From Arenicola marina (Eukaryota > Annelida > Polychaeta > Arenicolidae), in contig OZ025253.1 in NCBI GenBank assembly GCA_964019135.1, positions 36,196,548 to 36,260,547 of the forward strand: a DNA stretch of 64,000 bases, given 5' to 3'. Below are positions 32,308 to 47,300 of this stretch, in pieces (the stretch's first letter is position 1; each line of letters opens with the position of its first letter). The notes under the pieces are model-generated. The model searched no databases. It was not told the DNA's origin and was given only the letters and a program-made list of their open reading frames with translations. A program made the translations under genes and the position numbers.

Positions 32308-35300
32308 GTAAGTCCCTGCTTCATTGGAGGTTGACGTTTCTCCGCTTGATCTAATGAGGTTTTCTATGTCGGGGCCTGCTGTATGGTTCCAAGCGCGTCC
32401 TTTAGCCAAGTCACTCTATGCTTGACTGTAAAATGACTTAATGACTGCAAAATTCTAAAATTGTCGAGAATATAAGAAGTTAACAATTTACTTGGTTCTT
32501 CTACTTAACTTTAAATGAAAATGGCTGTAAGACATGTTTCAATTGGTTAGTAAGACTTCTACATCTAGCCAACACGTGATGTGCCAAAGGCCATGGATTT
32601 GCCCAATCACTGGATTGGGTTGTGGTGTGTTCTTGGTTCGAAGTAATGGCGTGCTATGTATATCAGTGATTACCCTGAGGAATGGACTGTGGTTCTGTTA
32701 CTTGGGTTACCCAGAGAAATGCACTGTGGTTGTGTTAATTGGGTTCCCCGACAAATAGACTGTGGTTGTGTTAATTCTGTTACCCAGAAAAATGGACTGT
32801 GGTTGTGTTAATTAGGTTACCCAGAGATACGAACTGTGTTTGTGTTAATTCTGTTACCCAGAAAAATGGACTGTGGTTGTGTTAATTGGGTTACCCAGAG
32901 CGATGGACTGTGGTTGTGTTAATTGGATTACGCAGAGAAATGGACTGTGGTCGCATATTTCCCTTCCCGCGACGCTTTCGTCGAATTATATCACGAATGT
33001 AAAAGGCAATTTTGGTGATGTTAATCTCCGCCATGTAGTCATCTATTCCTCCACTCCATGTGACTTCCCCCACCATACCCACCCACCCAGTTAGACTCCG
33101 ATAGGCGCCGATGTGTCATAACAGTCATTGCTGGTCGTTTCCATGGCAATCAATTACCACGTGCATAAGACATGAGGCCGCCCAGCCGTCTGACCCCTCT
33201 GCATGCCCCTGTCTGTTTGTCATGGTCCGGTAATTACAAGTGAGCCAGGGATGAAATGCCATGGCGCCTCAGCACTAAGATACGGCTGATGGGTCTGGCG
33301 GATGCAATCCCGGGCATGGCACTACATATATATAGGTATATGCACATGTGCCGCCCAAATGACCCCATTGTTCGCCCTTTTTCTCTCAATATTCGGAACA
33401 CAAACCTACAATTTCTCTCGATGTGCCCACCTGAGACTGAAGTTTTATCAACATTTTAGATCTTGACCACATATTGCAGTTGATGTCGAAAGGTGATCAA
33501 AAGTGCCCTCATCCCTTCCCCTGGGGAATTCAAAGTTATCAGAGCAGATGGCACAGAGGAATAACCAAGGGCAAAAATCCAAGGCTAGATTACGGTTCTG
33601 AAAGTAATGGTACTACCACCAGAGTTGCTAGGAACAATGCTTCGGAAAAATCGGAAAACTGAGCGCTCAGTCATAGGCGCTCCCTTTTCGCAAAATGACT
33701 TCGCAGAATCGACCTTGTAAATAAAATGTGTATCAGTTGTTTTAACGTTGTTGTTTCACAATTTTATAGGACAGGTAAATTTTCGGGCGGGAAGGTTAAT
33801 CTCAACACCGCGTGCCCGACAGGACGGGCGACATCCACAGTTAATGTATGCCCCTGAAGGGGATGGCAATCTCCCATTGGCTAGGTGGCGCAACGCAAGC
33901 CCCGCTTTTACCGCTGCTGTCGGCCGGGGGCAAATTTCGGTCAAATTGGCTGTAATTTCGTGCAACCTTATAATTTCCGAGATTTAAACATAAAACTAAC
34001 GAGCGCTACATATTTAATGCAGCAATATATATATTATTTTTTTGAATTACGCTTTCTTTTCATCCCCTGAAGCCGTGTGTTATTAGGAAGTTCCCGGTCG
34101 TCAAAAAAATGGTGGATCCGCCGGTCGCGATGTTTGTCAGAGCCCCCCTCACCGCCCCCCACCCCCTCCCTCGTCGGTTTGAACCCCTACCCATTTTTTT
34201 TTGCTTTCTGGACTCGCCCCTGCTGCCAAATCCACCCAGATATCAATATCGATGCCAAGTGTCTTCATTTCACATTTGCAAACAACCTTAAGCCTGATGT
34301 TTTCATTCATCCAATTGGCTTGAATGCCTTAAGTCTCTGATGAACGATGCAGAAGCCAGTGAAAACGGATTTTCAAAAAGCAATGAAAACTTTGCTTTGA
34401 GCACAAATCTCCATTCAATACACGAAAAATTTACGATTATTTTTCTAACGCCCAAATAAAAATTCCAAAATGTAAGTCGTCTGAGAGACGTAATCGTTTC
34501 CAACGCCATTGTTGAATGAATGAATAATTCATCGCCATCTGGCGCCTGGTCCATAATACAACTGAGTGAATCGTCTACAATTTTTTCAGCGGTGCCATAT
34601 AGCGTTGGAACCTACAATACAATAAGGATAGCTCCATTCAGAAGCTGTAACAGTCGTTTTTATCATCCTTGCAGGCTTATACTTTACCACAACGCCCACA
34701 GAGTGTCCACACGAACACGCTTGCTGCGCCACTATAAAAGGTGCACTTGACGGGTGCCAAGCTACTCATCCGATATTGGCAAATCGTGTCTTCCGTAGGA
34801 GTTTGTGACGCTTGCGGTCGATCAGTGCTGAAGAGCGCTCTCGTGCGTCCCTTTGTCATGACGGGACGCATATTTCTGACGTCACATGCTCATGTATGCA
34901 CAGTTGCTGGCTTTTGTGCCATCATTGTTGACATGTGTGGTAATGTATCCATTGTGGGGTCGTTATTAATACTGACAACACTGAACCAGCCACGTTTTGC
35001 CCACTAATAATTCGCTTTACGCACGAGTAATTAAGATGCTTTACAAATGCGAGTAGCATGTGATTGCAGCGTTAGTTTTCTAGCGCTCAGATGTTGTATC
35101 CCGACTTGTCTCAATCATCCCTTAATGATGCTGATGTAGAGGATGTATGACGCCCCAGTGAAGAATAGACTTGTCGTTGTCCTTATCGTTCGCCGTGGCA
35201 ATCAATCCTTTTGTTTATGAGGCGGGCAGACGTAGGTGCGCCGTGTATTTCAAAACGAAGTTGCCGTGACATAGCATACATTTTAAAGTATATTCACTAA

Positions 35301-38300
35301 GGCTCCTGCTTAGGGGTCGGGAAGGGGCAAATTCGAAAAAAATCGACAGTTGGCATTGATCCCCAAGTGCCGATACCGAAGATCTGAAATAGAGACACCG
35401 ACAGATAGTTTTGAAATAAACGACACTCAGCTTAACCAACGTCGTGAAAAATCAACATTCGACATTTAGAATGTTGAAAAATCGACACTGGACATTGGAA
35501 CCTTGGTCCATGCGTATATTTGTATGGCCAGCAATTTGTTTCCTGTCCAACTCATCCACACACCTCTATGTAAAGCTGATTGTCTCGTGCAGACGCATAC
35601 ACGGCCAGTTATATGCGCTGGATATTCAAGCCGACGGTGACAGGGGCGCGCAATGAAAACACACGTGTTCATGGCATGTTACGCTGCTACTGCTAATGTA
35701 ACTACATATTTTTGATGATATTTTTCATTTACATTTTTACAATGAATGAAAACTGTAACGTTTGGAGACTTGTAGCGTAAGAAGATCTGAACCTCGTCAA
35801 AATATTTCAGTACATAACATTAGTGGCCCAATGGATTCAGCTCTTTCAGGATGGGAAGGTCTTCTTCCATTAAGGAAAAATATGAATAAGATAAATCGAT
35901 ACCCTTAGTGTTCTTATGATGAACTTATCCCGACCCACATTCATACATTATCGCCTAAACCAAGAGACAGGCATTCTGTGGGCCACGTGTTATAAGATGG
36001 CGGCATGATGAAGGTCGGAAACATCTGGGAGGTCGGTCGCCTGGTGGCTGCACTTACGCGTTAAGTGAGTTGGATAACATTACCTGCTTGGCGCCATCTG
36101 AGACCTGTCGTCGGCAGCCATTTCTCTTAGTAACGACATTTTGCCAGTCCTCTGCCTGTCAGCAGAAAAACATGATATGAAAAGCCGGCCAGGGGAAAGA
36201 CTGTCAAAACCGATCCTTCACATGAATGAACAAATCCAGTGTGCTGTTGCATCAATTTGTGTCACAAAATGGATATCTTACTGTGTAGGCTAACACAAAC
36301 AGGAGAACTAATTGGTTTAATAATGAGAAGGTTATTGCACAAAAAGCCTAAGCCCTATGGTAGAAAACATATATACAAACGCAATTACGTACTAATTACT
36401 ACTAACGACTAACTAATAATTACTATTACTAAACTCATTAACTATTACGTGTTGATGGTCTTTAATCCGTACAGTTACTGAAGCGTTAGATCCGAAGGCG
36501 GCTAAAATCATGTAACCTGACCCAAGTTGCCATGCCGCTGATTCAATCGTTGCCATAGCGACATTGCGTGGAACAATGAAACATGAAATGAAATGTTTAT
36601 TGATTTAAAGGGAAAACTAAAAGATAATGCACAACCGAATTTTGGTTATTGGATTAAACGGTTCACCTAGCTGCGCGCGTTACGATTCTTGGCCACGATA
36701 TATACTGATATGGTGTAAAGAAGGTGAGTGGCTCACAAGATGTGGGAAGGGTTGAAAGCACTAAATGTTATACTTTGAACGTTGCACGTTATATGCGAAA
36801 TATAAACGAAAGAACTATGAAGATGTGCTAACGCCCAGTAGTATATATGTGATGTGTGTAGAGGTGCAGAGGGTGCTGTGGGACAGCTTTTGGTGATACT
36901 CATATACTTTGTTCTAAAAATGAAATATGTAATATATATGTAATATATATGTAATACACACCGGATTGTTATATTACAAGACATTGAACTAATTGTTTAC
37001 AAAATGCTATCATATTTATCCATGCTGTCATGTCTGAAGTTTATCGTATCTTATCGTAAATGGTCACTAACATCCTTTAGAATGTTTCTCATTGTTTATC
37101 GCCCAGCGACTTCCGGTATAATCTATGTGGAATAGTAATGAAACTCGACTCAGGGTTAAAATAAATAAAATAGTTTAAAGTGGCGATAGTGGTCCGTATG
37201 AAGGTCTAATGTTTATTGGCGTCAAAACGGGCGATATATAGTCGTCTGACAAGGAGGCTTGCCAGTTCGAAATGCTTCATAATAATGTTATGCGTGAAAA
37301 CAGACTGAACACCATATTAAAAAGGCTTCCCGGTTTGTAATCAAAGGTGGAAATTGTACAAGCCCAAGAGTAGCCTAGACAAGGCTTCATATTGAGAGCT
37401 TGCCGTAATTGTCCAAATTTAAAGCAAATATAAACCATTTCTAGACCTATGATCAATCGCATGTCATGACATCGAACGAATTATTCGTGGGATCTATCTG
37501 CGGATTGTACAACGCAACCTGCCATGGGTCAGTGCTAAGAATAACAAGAACGGAAATGTTACTTTTATGTTAGGTTTCCTGCCCATGTATTTTTAATTCG
37601 ACGCGTTGAATTCATCATTGATGAATGTGTTTGCACTGTTCGTGAAGACTCGGTTCTCATCGATCGAGGAGCGTTCGCAGCCGTGACCGGCGGTCGTCTT
37701 CAATTCGGGCCTCATTCCTTCTGCAAAGCAATATAATTACCTCCCTTCAGATGTTTCCTTTGATGTATCGAGCGTATGGCAAACTAGCCTCTGGTATGCA
37801 TTACTGCTAGTTGAATGGCCCACATGACTCCGCGTAACGTAGTGTCAGTGGATCATATCAATACGGATTCCCATAGTGACAACTTATCTGGGCTTCAGGT
37901 GCCAAATCGGACGGGGTGAGTCGCTGACCAATATTAATGGGCTGTTTTGCGCCATATGAGTGCCATAATAACCAGTAGTTACGATGAACATCAGGTGTAA
38001 AAGAAAATTCTCCAACGTCATTTGTCCATGACATTTTGGCACCTATTCCTGTAAGCGCAATGACGGGGACTAAAATACGAACCAATTAACACAGATAAAT
38101 AATAAAGCAACAACTTCGTAGCAACAGGATTCGTCTCCAGCGTCACGCCCGATGCCATCAAAAACTGCGAACGACACGATGTGAAGAATTTCAAATTACT
38201 ACCGCCATCCGTCCTCGTTATCCGTCAAATAGGTTTTCTTTCTACTACAGTACAGATCGGCAGTCACAGACAATTTCACTTTGCAGGTGATTGCTAGTCG

Positions 38301-41300
38301 CTGGCGACCCAGGGATGATATATTTAGCGTCACAGTGTACGCTCAAATCTACACCACCGAGGAAAAAATGGTGACTGAACAAGTGGCATATGCCGCAACG
38401 TCGGTATTATTTTTGGACTAATAATTGTCTTACCAAGGCTTTTTGTCGAACTCGTTAGTTGTATTTTTTTTGTATCTTATATATGGTTCGTTTGGTATTG
38501 TTAATAATGTTATACGTCGCTTACAAGCATCTCTGAGATCGAATAACTGTTTGTTATTGCCAAGCCTGACACACGCAACCGTTTACCCTGTTGAACCCTC
38601 AAGTGTAACAATTTTCCACTAATGTAAAAACCCTCAAATGTAACAACGCTTTTCCCTCTAATGTGAAAAAAAGTTCAAATGCAGTAACTTTTTCTATCTT
38701 TGTTTAAGATCAGATGTTTGTTTGAGAGTATTCTTCAGAGACAGGTGCAAAAGCATCATGGCCTTAATTCTTAGCTAACTTTATAGCTTTTGAGTTATTA
38801 GATAATTAACCTCGTCAGCATTATAAAAAATCAATGTTATTGACATCATGTGTGACAGAATGCATGGAAGTGACAGGCATAGTTGACGTCAACCCCTCGT
38901 CAAGTGACGTTTTAAACGTTGACGCTAACTCGGTTATCATTTGAGCTAGAGAGCCTAGATTTGGGATGAATCTTAAAAAAAATATTGAAACAAATGTAAA
39001 CTAGATCATGTTTACACGGAATCGAATTACTCTAGCACGCTTAGTTTGGTGGCTAGCGAACACTTAGCGCACCCCCTTGCCGGCGCTTTTATTATAAGTC
39101 AACGGCGATATCGACCGGCACTCATTCGGGTTGGGTGGTCGCGTTTGCTTGATAGGGACGCTAGAGAGCCGGATCTGGTTAGATTGTGCTCATCTAGCAT
39201 CCGGATCCTAGGGGTTCAATTGCGCTTTCAGCGGCCACTTAGGCTCAATAAGGTTCTCAGTTGGCAAATTGGGCTAACTATGTCCCCGATTTTCGTAATC
39301 CTTTTCACGCTATGCCTGACGGTCTCGTCTAGTTATGACACTTATCTGAGCTTTTACTAATCTACGCCTATGACGGCATCCAATTCTAAATCAATAGATT
39401 CGAATCTTCGTAAATACCGGTGGTTGTGCAATGTGAGTTATGCTGATTACTCTCTTTCCCGGTGACACTCCACTGTTGAACGACGTTGTTGTTTAAGACG
39501 GGGAAATACATCGAGGATTTTTTATTAGCATGATCACGGTAGGTTAAGGAGGTATTCTCTGTTGAACACCTATCAAGTGCATAAATACAGTTTATACGAC
39601 AAAAGGTGAAGGAGAAGTGCGGTTGTATGTCGTATTATTTTATGAATGAAAGTGAGTGAACTTGATTGTCCCATACCCAAGACAACGAAATAATGCGTTA
39701 GTCATGCACGGTGAACATGTGCTATGAACATATTCCATGATATTTGACAAAATGTCTGTTTTCATATGGTTTGGAAATGCGAATCACCAACGCATCTCGA
39801 TATCGCCTCATCAGTCATTAGGTTGACGTCGCACACGACATGGATGTTTCAAATTGTGTTCCCCATTACCGCGAAAATCTAGCGTGATATCGCGTTCTTC
39901 CCAGACTGCGTGTTTTTTTTCCCGTTGACCGAAATGCTCTCCAAACACAACGGTTTGATGGGGGATTTTTCAGGGCGAAATGCCAGCTGTGATGCACATG
40001 GTGTCTGAACGCAGTGACAGCGAGTGCCCCCTTGCCTGCTGTCTGCGAACTTAAGCTCCCAATAGGCCGCTTCTGGTCCAATCTGTCACACGGCTTAAGG
40101 GCTGGGGGCACTACCAAGAATTCGCCAGACTTCGCAAATAGTACTTCACACTACTCCACTGCGTAGCGCCACTGCATGTACAATTTTTGCTGAGTAATAT
40201 TTTGTTTTCAATGTCAATATGTGTCAGTGTTGTGACGAGAAAGCAAATACGCTGAGGAACTCCCTATATTTCTGCCCGTATACTGTTCTATATATCATGT
40301 GAGCAAGAAAATTTCAACTGTTAAAGTTTCTCATGGCAACGCAGCAAATAGCAACAGTTCTTCTTATCGGTGTCATATGTATGGAGCCATATATGTGCCA
40401 CTCGCGATCCCGCATTCTCGCCTGGCACAAAATAGGGCGCGCCGGCGAGGAAGCGATGAAGCGCGGGCGAGGAATCGAGAATCGTGGAAGGGCAAGTCGA
40501 GGAAGCGAGATCTAGCTCATCCTTGCATTCTTTGACATGTTGACTTACGTTGCGTTCACCTCCCCGTGATGCCGTCTTCTGATAGCCACAGTATACGTCA
40601 ACTGTACTGACATGTTCTGGCGAAACGAAATGTACTTCAATTACCTCAATTACACTCTCACCCATGTATATAGAAGTCACTTACTTTGACATTTCTCTCA
40701 ATGCGTCCAAAATCGGTGCGCCGCAGCATAACATGTTGGCCGAATGTAAACATTATCAAACCAAAAATGCAAAATAGGAGGCACAGGAGCACTCCTTGTC
40801 GAATGATATGATTAAATCGATCAAGCTGTTAACCTTAGCACCAATAATAACTCACTATTTTGAAAAACAAAAAGTATCCCAGGCTCCATTATACATTATA
40901 CTATTATACAAAGTAACGTTACATTGCGGCAACGTTCTACGATGACATTGACATCACGAAGCAAATAAACATAAGAAACATAAAAATAAAAAGTTTGAAA
41001 AATAAATAATTAAATGCAATCAACTTAATGCGTGTTTACAAGTCAGTTACACTATGTATTGATGCGGGCAAGATCGACACTGTAGATTTTACATTCATTT
41101 TCCTGTGAAAGCACAACGTAATGACACAAATTGCCCGGGAAATAGCATCCTAAACGCTCAGTTCAACAAAGTCCTAAACAATTACGATTTCTCCAAACGT
41201 TTATGAAGGAGTTATGAAGCAAAGTCGTTTTTTCTTGGTGGTTGGTGCTGTTGTTGGCGCGGTGGAGGGGGGGGGGGGTAGCAAGCAGTGGCTCTCAATA

Positions 41301-44300
41301 GGGCACAGTTTGACGCTCGTACATATCAAGCCTCTCAAGGGTGGGGGATTTTACTGATGAACGCAGCTTGCGTGTAAGAGGCTGTGCGACGTCGGTGTCA
41401 CATCTTTTGCCGCATGTGTTGCCAGTCAGGTTTGACACGGTAATAAAAACAAATGCAATTTGATGTCGAGGTCAAATAACGTACGTGATCCGGGAGAAGC
41501 GGCATCAAGTCCAAAACACTAACCCTGACCCAAATACAGCACTAACCTAACCAAAGAAGCTTCACATAGCTCAGAATATGCAGTCTTATCTCCACTGACC
41601 TTAACACTAACCCTATCCGAAATACAACGCTAACCCTAACCCAAGAAGGTAAACATACCTCTGAATATGCAGTCTTACCTCCAATGACCCTAACACTAAT
41701 GCAAATAGAACATTAACCCTAACTCCAGAAACCAAACATACCTCAGAATATGCAGTGTTACCTCCATTGAGTTAGCACTAACCCAAAACCTAGCCGTGCC
41801 TCCGAGGATACACTCTAGCCTAACAAAGAAACGTGTCGAATGGTGGCTCCACGATGCGACAGTTATTTATATGCCTTTGACTTGATTGGGGCTGCGCAAA
41901 ATTGAGGTGTATCTGTGGACATTGTGTGCCGACGGCGACGGTGGGTTATTTTCCATCACATGCCGCCCACATGGCGTGTGCGGAACGGCGCCATGAGCCA
42001 CAGTTTGTTTTGCTTTTCATAGGGATATGTTCTTTTTAAGGCTTTACCCGAAGTGCCGGATAAACCGTGACATGTACACAAAGGAACCTGTGGGTACGTT
42101 TTCGGAAGGGATAGTGGAATACAGCTGAGCATCACGGAAGATACCGTGACCGTATACTTCAATCATGTGTCGGTGTCAATTAGTTTTTCCTTTGGAACTA
42201 GTGGGCAGTGAACTGGTCCGATCTAAAACTGAGTAAAAATAAGAGGCCACTGACATTTCCAGAACCAATGGTTACCCCACAGGATATTAACGTTACCGTT
42301 GTTGGTCACATATAATTCAATATTTCGGTTGCTCTCCGCCTGTGATTCTGATTCTGGTCTCTTAAATTATCCACTTGATCTTAAGAACTTGATGTGTATA
42401 TCCATGTGTATATCCATCCCGGCATAAACACTCGGGCTAGTAGCCTGCCCCGTGTGGATAGAGAACAGCTCATGCAATAAGCAACATTGTTGTCAACGGT
42501 GTTGATATTTTTCATTTAGGAAACTGGTTAATTGGTTTTGACGTCGCAAGATACTCGCATCGTTGCCGGGGTTAATGGGGGCCACGGCAGTCAATGGGTG
42601 GAATGCTGGTTAGCTGTCGCCCCATTCGATATGACGGTCGCAGGCGCGTTGGGTCAGATGCGCGCAGTAGGACTTTTTCTCCAGTTGGGGTAGGCGGCCC
42701 ACAAGGAATATTTCTGCGCGGAGTCGACTAAATGTTAGCCCAGGGTACGTCGACTTAATTTCAGCGCGGAGTAGACCTCATTATGGCCTAGGCTTTCGGT
42801 TTTCATATGTTGAATGGTATAAATTGCGGCCCTAAAATGCGACCCTCTCCTGGATTCGCCCCTGCATGCGCTGTCTGCACCAGAAGGTATCTTCTCGTTG
42901 CACCGTTGCGATACTGTTACCTCACTGGACGACTGCGCAATTCATCAGTAAACCTCGGAATTGTTTATCAGGATGAAGCTACTTGATGCTGTGCTGGCGG
43001 GTGCAGTCTCTCAAAATAGACCGATCCACACTCCGACACTAAGCCCAGCCGACACTTGAGTTCTTTTGCCTTACTCGCGAGTATGAAATTGACAATCGTA
43101 GCGGAGGGTAGGTACAAGTGAGTAGTACTCATCTCTCAAACTGACAACAAAGTGACATGCTGCTTTGTTTGTCCGACTTATTTGTCCGACCTAACGCACG
43201 GGCACGAACTCGTTGCACCACATGATTGGATAAAAGCAACAATGACGTCAGTGAATGATTGTACTTCTCACTTGTACCTACAATCAGTCATGATTGTCAA
43301 TTTCATTCTCATGAGTAGAGAAAAAGGACTCAAGGGTGGGCGGGGCTTAGTGTCGGGGTATGGATCGTTCTATTATGAGAACCGTCTTGTTTCGCAAATT
43401 AAAAGCCATCGCCGTCTGTTCGCCCTACCATTTACCTACTTCGAAGAAGTAGCCATGGCAACGCGCGATTCACTAGAAAGGCGGTTGCCATTGTATTTGT
43501 TTTTACATATAGCTTTCGAGGTCCGTGTATGTACCGTTTTACCCTTTTACAATGGGGAATGAATGGCAGGTACATACCCGGACTTTACGACCCTTGCAGG
43601 CTGCCGGGTGATTGATCGTTCGATGTTTAGAGCAATCTGGCGAGAAGCTTTTTCGCAATGATCAGGATTGTGTAGAGAAAGGTGCCAGAGAAACAACGCC
43701 AATATTTCACTTCACTCCCGAGGATCATGACCACCAGGGTAGGGTGGGGGGGGGGGGCAAGACTTACTTTGAGGAATAACGTATGCTATGGCGGTACCAT
43801 ATCATATCATGGCATTAATTTCAACAGTCAACTGATTTTCTTCAAATTTTGCATCGTCTTATTATGGCTTATGGGCGTGAGTCTATTTTGTGTCTGATTG
43901 AAAGTTGGTCTGTCTGGTTGGAAGTTGTAAGTAACAAAGAATTATTCGATCGTCTTCAGGGAACGAGCGAACGCCCAAGACGATCAACACTTCATTAAAT
44001 TACGCCATTACGAAGACGAATTAACCTTGACCTTGATTGGAGCAACAGCGGAAGTTCTGGGTACGTCAGAAGACTGAAGTTGCCGATCTAGCCAAAGTCT
44101 CCCCCTCTTACCTCCCCCTCAGCCCCTTTTAAATCAGGATTAACTTGACCTACAATAAACGGTTAAATTAGTTATTTTTCGAGCTTTTTCAATAATCTAC
44201 GTCAAAACGTAGGTCTATCAACATATATATATAATAGTGTGAGTAATATGCGCTTCGCTGTATGTTTATTGACCATATGTAACATGCAGAGCTGACGTTG

Positions 44301-47300
44301 GGAGCCACGTTGGAGGCCTATGGCAAATACTTCATCAAGTATGCTCTGGACTTGAAGTACGCCCACATGTTGAAGGCGCTGGGACCCAACATCCGCTGCT
44401 TTCTGGAGCATCTGGATACAGTGCACACCCTCCTGGCGGTCTCATACCACAACATCGTACCTCCCATCTTCAGGTATAGTAAGCACGCGCCACCACATCA
44501 AGTAAGCGTAGGGATGTCATACGCGCAATGACCATGTAGGGGAGAAATTTGTGTATTGGGTTTATTTCATTATAGAAGTTTGCCACTGAGTTAAAAACGA
44601 AAAACAATTATATACATACATGATATTCTGTCAAAATTACGAGTATAGCTTTATGTTGTTGTCTACTAAGACGCCGGTTGCATTTCAAGAATAATAACGG
44701 GTACACGCCGAGAAACAGACTGTGGTAAGGGATCAGATAAGCGTACATATCAGGTAGGTCTACGGATCAGATGGGTGTACGTATTAAGTAGGTCTACGGA
44801 GTTACAGCAGTAACGAAGGGTTGAAGGGATTCCATGAAACGAAAACTAATTAAAGTGAATAGTTGCCCCGATAACCGGTCCTTGTAGCTGATGTCGACAA
44901 ACATGTAATTTCCCAAGTAACATATGCTGACCAGCAATATGTTCATGCTAAGCTCATTTCTGGCGGGAACCCCTGAACTTAAATATGACACTATCAATGT
45001 TGGGCACCTGCCCCCAAATGACACGTTATTCAACCAAATAACTACTCTATTACCATGTCCATATAGGGCCGAGTGTTGCGAGGATGGCAATCTTCTGCTT
45101 CACTATTACTCCATCAGAAAGGGTCTGGAGATGCTCGTTGTTGGTAAGACATTTTAACAACATGTCAATGTTTAAATATCGACACACGTCGAATACAAGT
45201 TCGACAGTTATCCAGCTTGTGCGTATGAACAATCGTGTTGATAATGTAGAGTATATCATCATGATGCCAATGCTTTTGCTTTATATTTTTTGTCAGTAAA
45301 TATTAGTCGTCATTCAGGTCATATTAACATTTCGCATCAATTGTTCGTGCTATTTAGCGCGGCAACATTGAGTCGAACACTCCGTGTATCTGAATCCTGC
45401 TGAATCCTATTAAAAACCTAAGATTATGCTGGGATCATCTAAGATGCTGGGATCATTACATTTATTCTGCTTATGTTTACATACATGATATAACCGTCCA
45501 TCTTCAGTATTTCAAGTTAATCATTTTACCTCTTAGATGTAAATGTAAAACATTGTGTCTAACCATTGCATGTATATTTTAGTACATGCTACGTATCTTA
45601 TAGATTGTATCCCCTGTATATACATTCTCTTTCATATATCTTAACGTTTAATCAATTGATCTAAATAATGTTATAATTAATAACCAAATAATATTATAAT
45701 TAGTAACCAAATAATATTATAATTAATAACCAAATAATATTACAATTAATAACCAAATAAAATCATGTATAACTGCAAACGTAAGTAAGTATATATGTGA
45801 AAGTATCGCCCACAATTATTTATAAACGAGCAATATATCATGATATTCTGTGCTTAGGTTTGGTGGAGGGTGCCGCGGACCTTATATACAACACCCAAGT
45901 GGACGTGTCAGTAGTGTCGACGTCACTGCACGTGGTCAGTGAGACTGAGACCTTGTACCACGCCATAGTCAAGGTATATCTGCCCGAGGAACTGCGGAGC
46001 CTTAATACTGTAGCCAAACAAGTCCAGGGCACCATTGAAAAAACCCTGGGGTTCCATTTCAATGACGGTTGCCCATTTTCCTCGGTAGTACCGCCCACGG
46101 AGACCCGGACTTGCGGGACTCGAGGGCAGGGCGAAGAACCAGAAGGAATCGACCTGAACCAAACGGCGGCGAATCTGAACGGTGTCGTAATGAATGGTGA
46201 TCTTGGATTTGATACCGGTGGCGCCATCTGCGGGTCTAATGAGGAAGCGTCGATATCGTCGAGCCAGGACACCGTCACGGAAACCATGGCAACGGATGAT
46301 TGCGCGTCTTTGCGGGATTCACACGTGACATGTCCACACCAATCTGGCCGTGATAACTCTGGCATAAATGTGGCACCCAATTGGGCATTAAGCGAGGGGC
46401 GGATTAACCCCGCAGACCGCCCCTGCAGCTCACCAGTCTTGCCCAATACATGTCATCCAACGGGTCGCAGTGACAATCAGCAAGTAATGCCAACACCCCA
46501 GCGGTCCGGAAATTCCACATCCGGGCTCCCCCCGTCTATGTCTCTGAAGGTCTTTTCCCTTCTGTTTCCATACCATGTGGTTTTCAACAGGAAGTTGATC
46601 ATCCAGCACTGTGGCGATACCGTAACGAAGCTATGTCATTCCATATCGGCCGGCAACTCCATGGCAGATGTCTTCTCCGTCGTCTATCCCAGAGTGCCGC
46701 TCGCCTTCGACGCCATCTTGGAGTTCTTCAACGCTTGTTTTGTCCTTCGGGTTCACGAGCTCAGCGAAAACGCGGCCATGTTGCTCAAAGGTATTTTCAA
46801 CTTGTACACTCTTCTTATGAGGTCCGATTACACACAGTTCCATCAGTCGGAAACATTGTACTCGTACAATATTGAGGCACAAAAAATACAATAGTACGAG
46901 TTACTTCGGGCCAAAGAATGTTTTGCCCGACATCAAGCTGTAGCAGGCCGCTATGATCAGTGTTCGCCCTCGGCCTCGGTATCGCGTTGACAATGAAAAG
47001 AATGCGTTGCTACAGCTTTATTCCCGGCCAATAAACCTGCCTAACGATCCGCTAGCTGGCGCTATTGCATTATGTAGCCACGGCCTCATCCATTCATGCC
47101 TTTCTCCCGAAGATATACATCAATGTTTTTGTTACATATCGGCATCACCTTGACCCAATATATCAATTATAAGGTATTGACATTGGCATCAAAAAGGTAA
47201 GAGCGATGAATAATATATTATTGACGAGAAAAATTATATCCTACTTCCTTCGCACAGTCGTCTAGCGTTCTGTTTTCGATCGCGTTCGTCACATTAAGTA

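Larger units (their letters stand above)
32308..43959 (+). other. first recognised sGC intron, 11.65 kb
   Basis: Carries the 37-bp, ~42-bp and 88-bp tandem arrays, a dispersed repeat and a foldback MITE listed separately. No other coding exon was recognised: open frames near 33.5, 35.5, 39.0, 40.4 and 43.2 kb lack domain signatures. The remaining stretches show nothing notable. Confidence 0.6.

Noticed and set aside
32041-32409. 122-residue minus-strand frame
   Set aside because: It overlaps the first recognised cyclase exon on the other strand and consists of Lys/Arg/Pro-rich translation of GGGCGAAA words.
39046-39360. 104-residue open frame in the first cyclase intron
   Set aside because: No recognisable domain, no splice or start context, and it lies in intron sequence.
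41515-41775. Interstitial telomere array
   Set aside because: CTAACCCTAA words are separated by unique sequence in an 88-bp unit, so this is not a TTAGGG array.
43152-43562. 136-residue open frame
   Set aside because: It crosses the foldback MITE and is not conserved with any family I know.
45838-46446. 202-residue minus-strand frame
   Set aside because: Antisense of the large cyclase exon.
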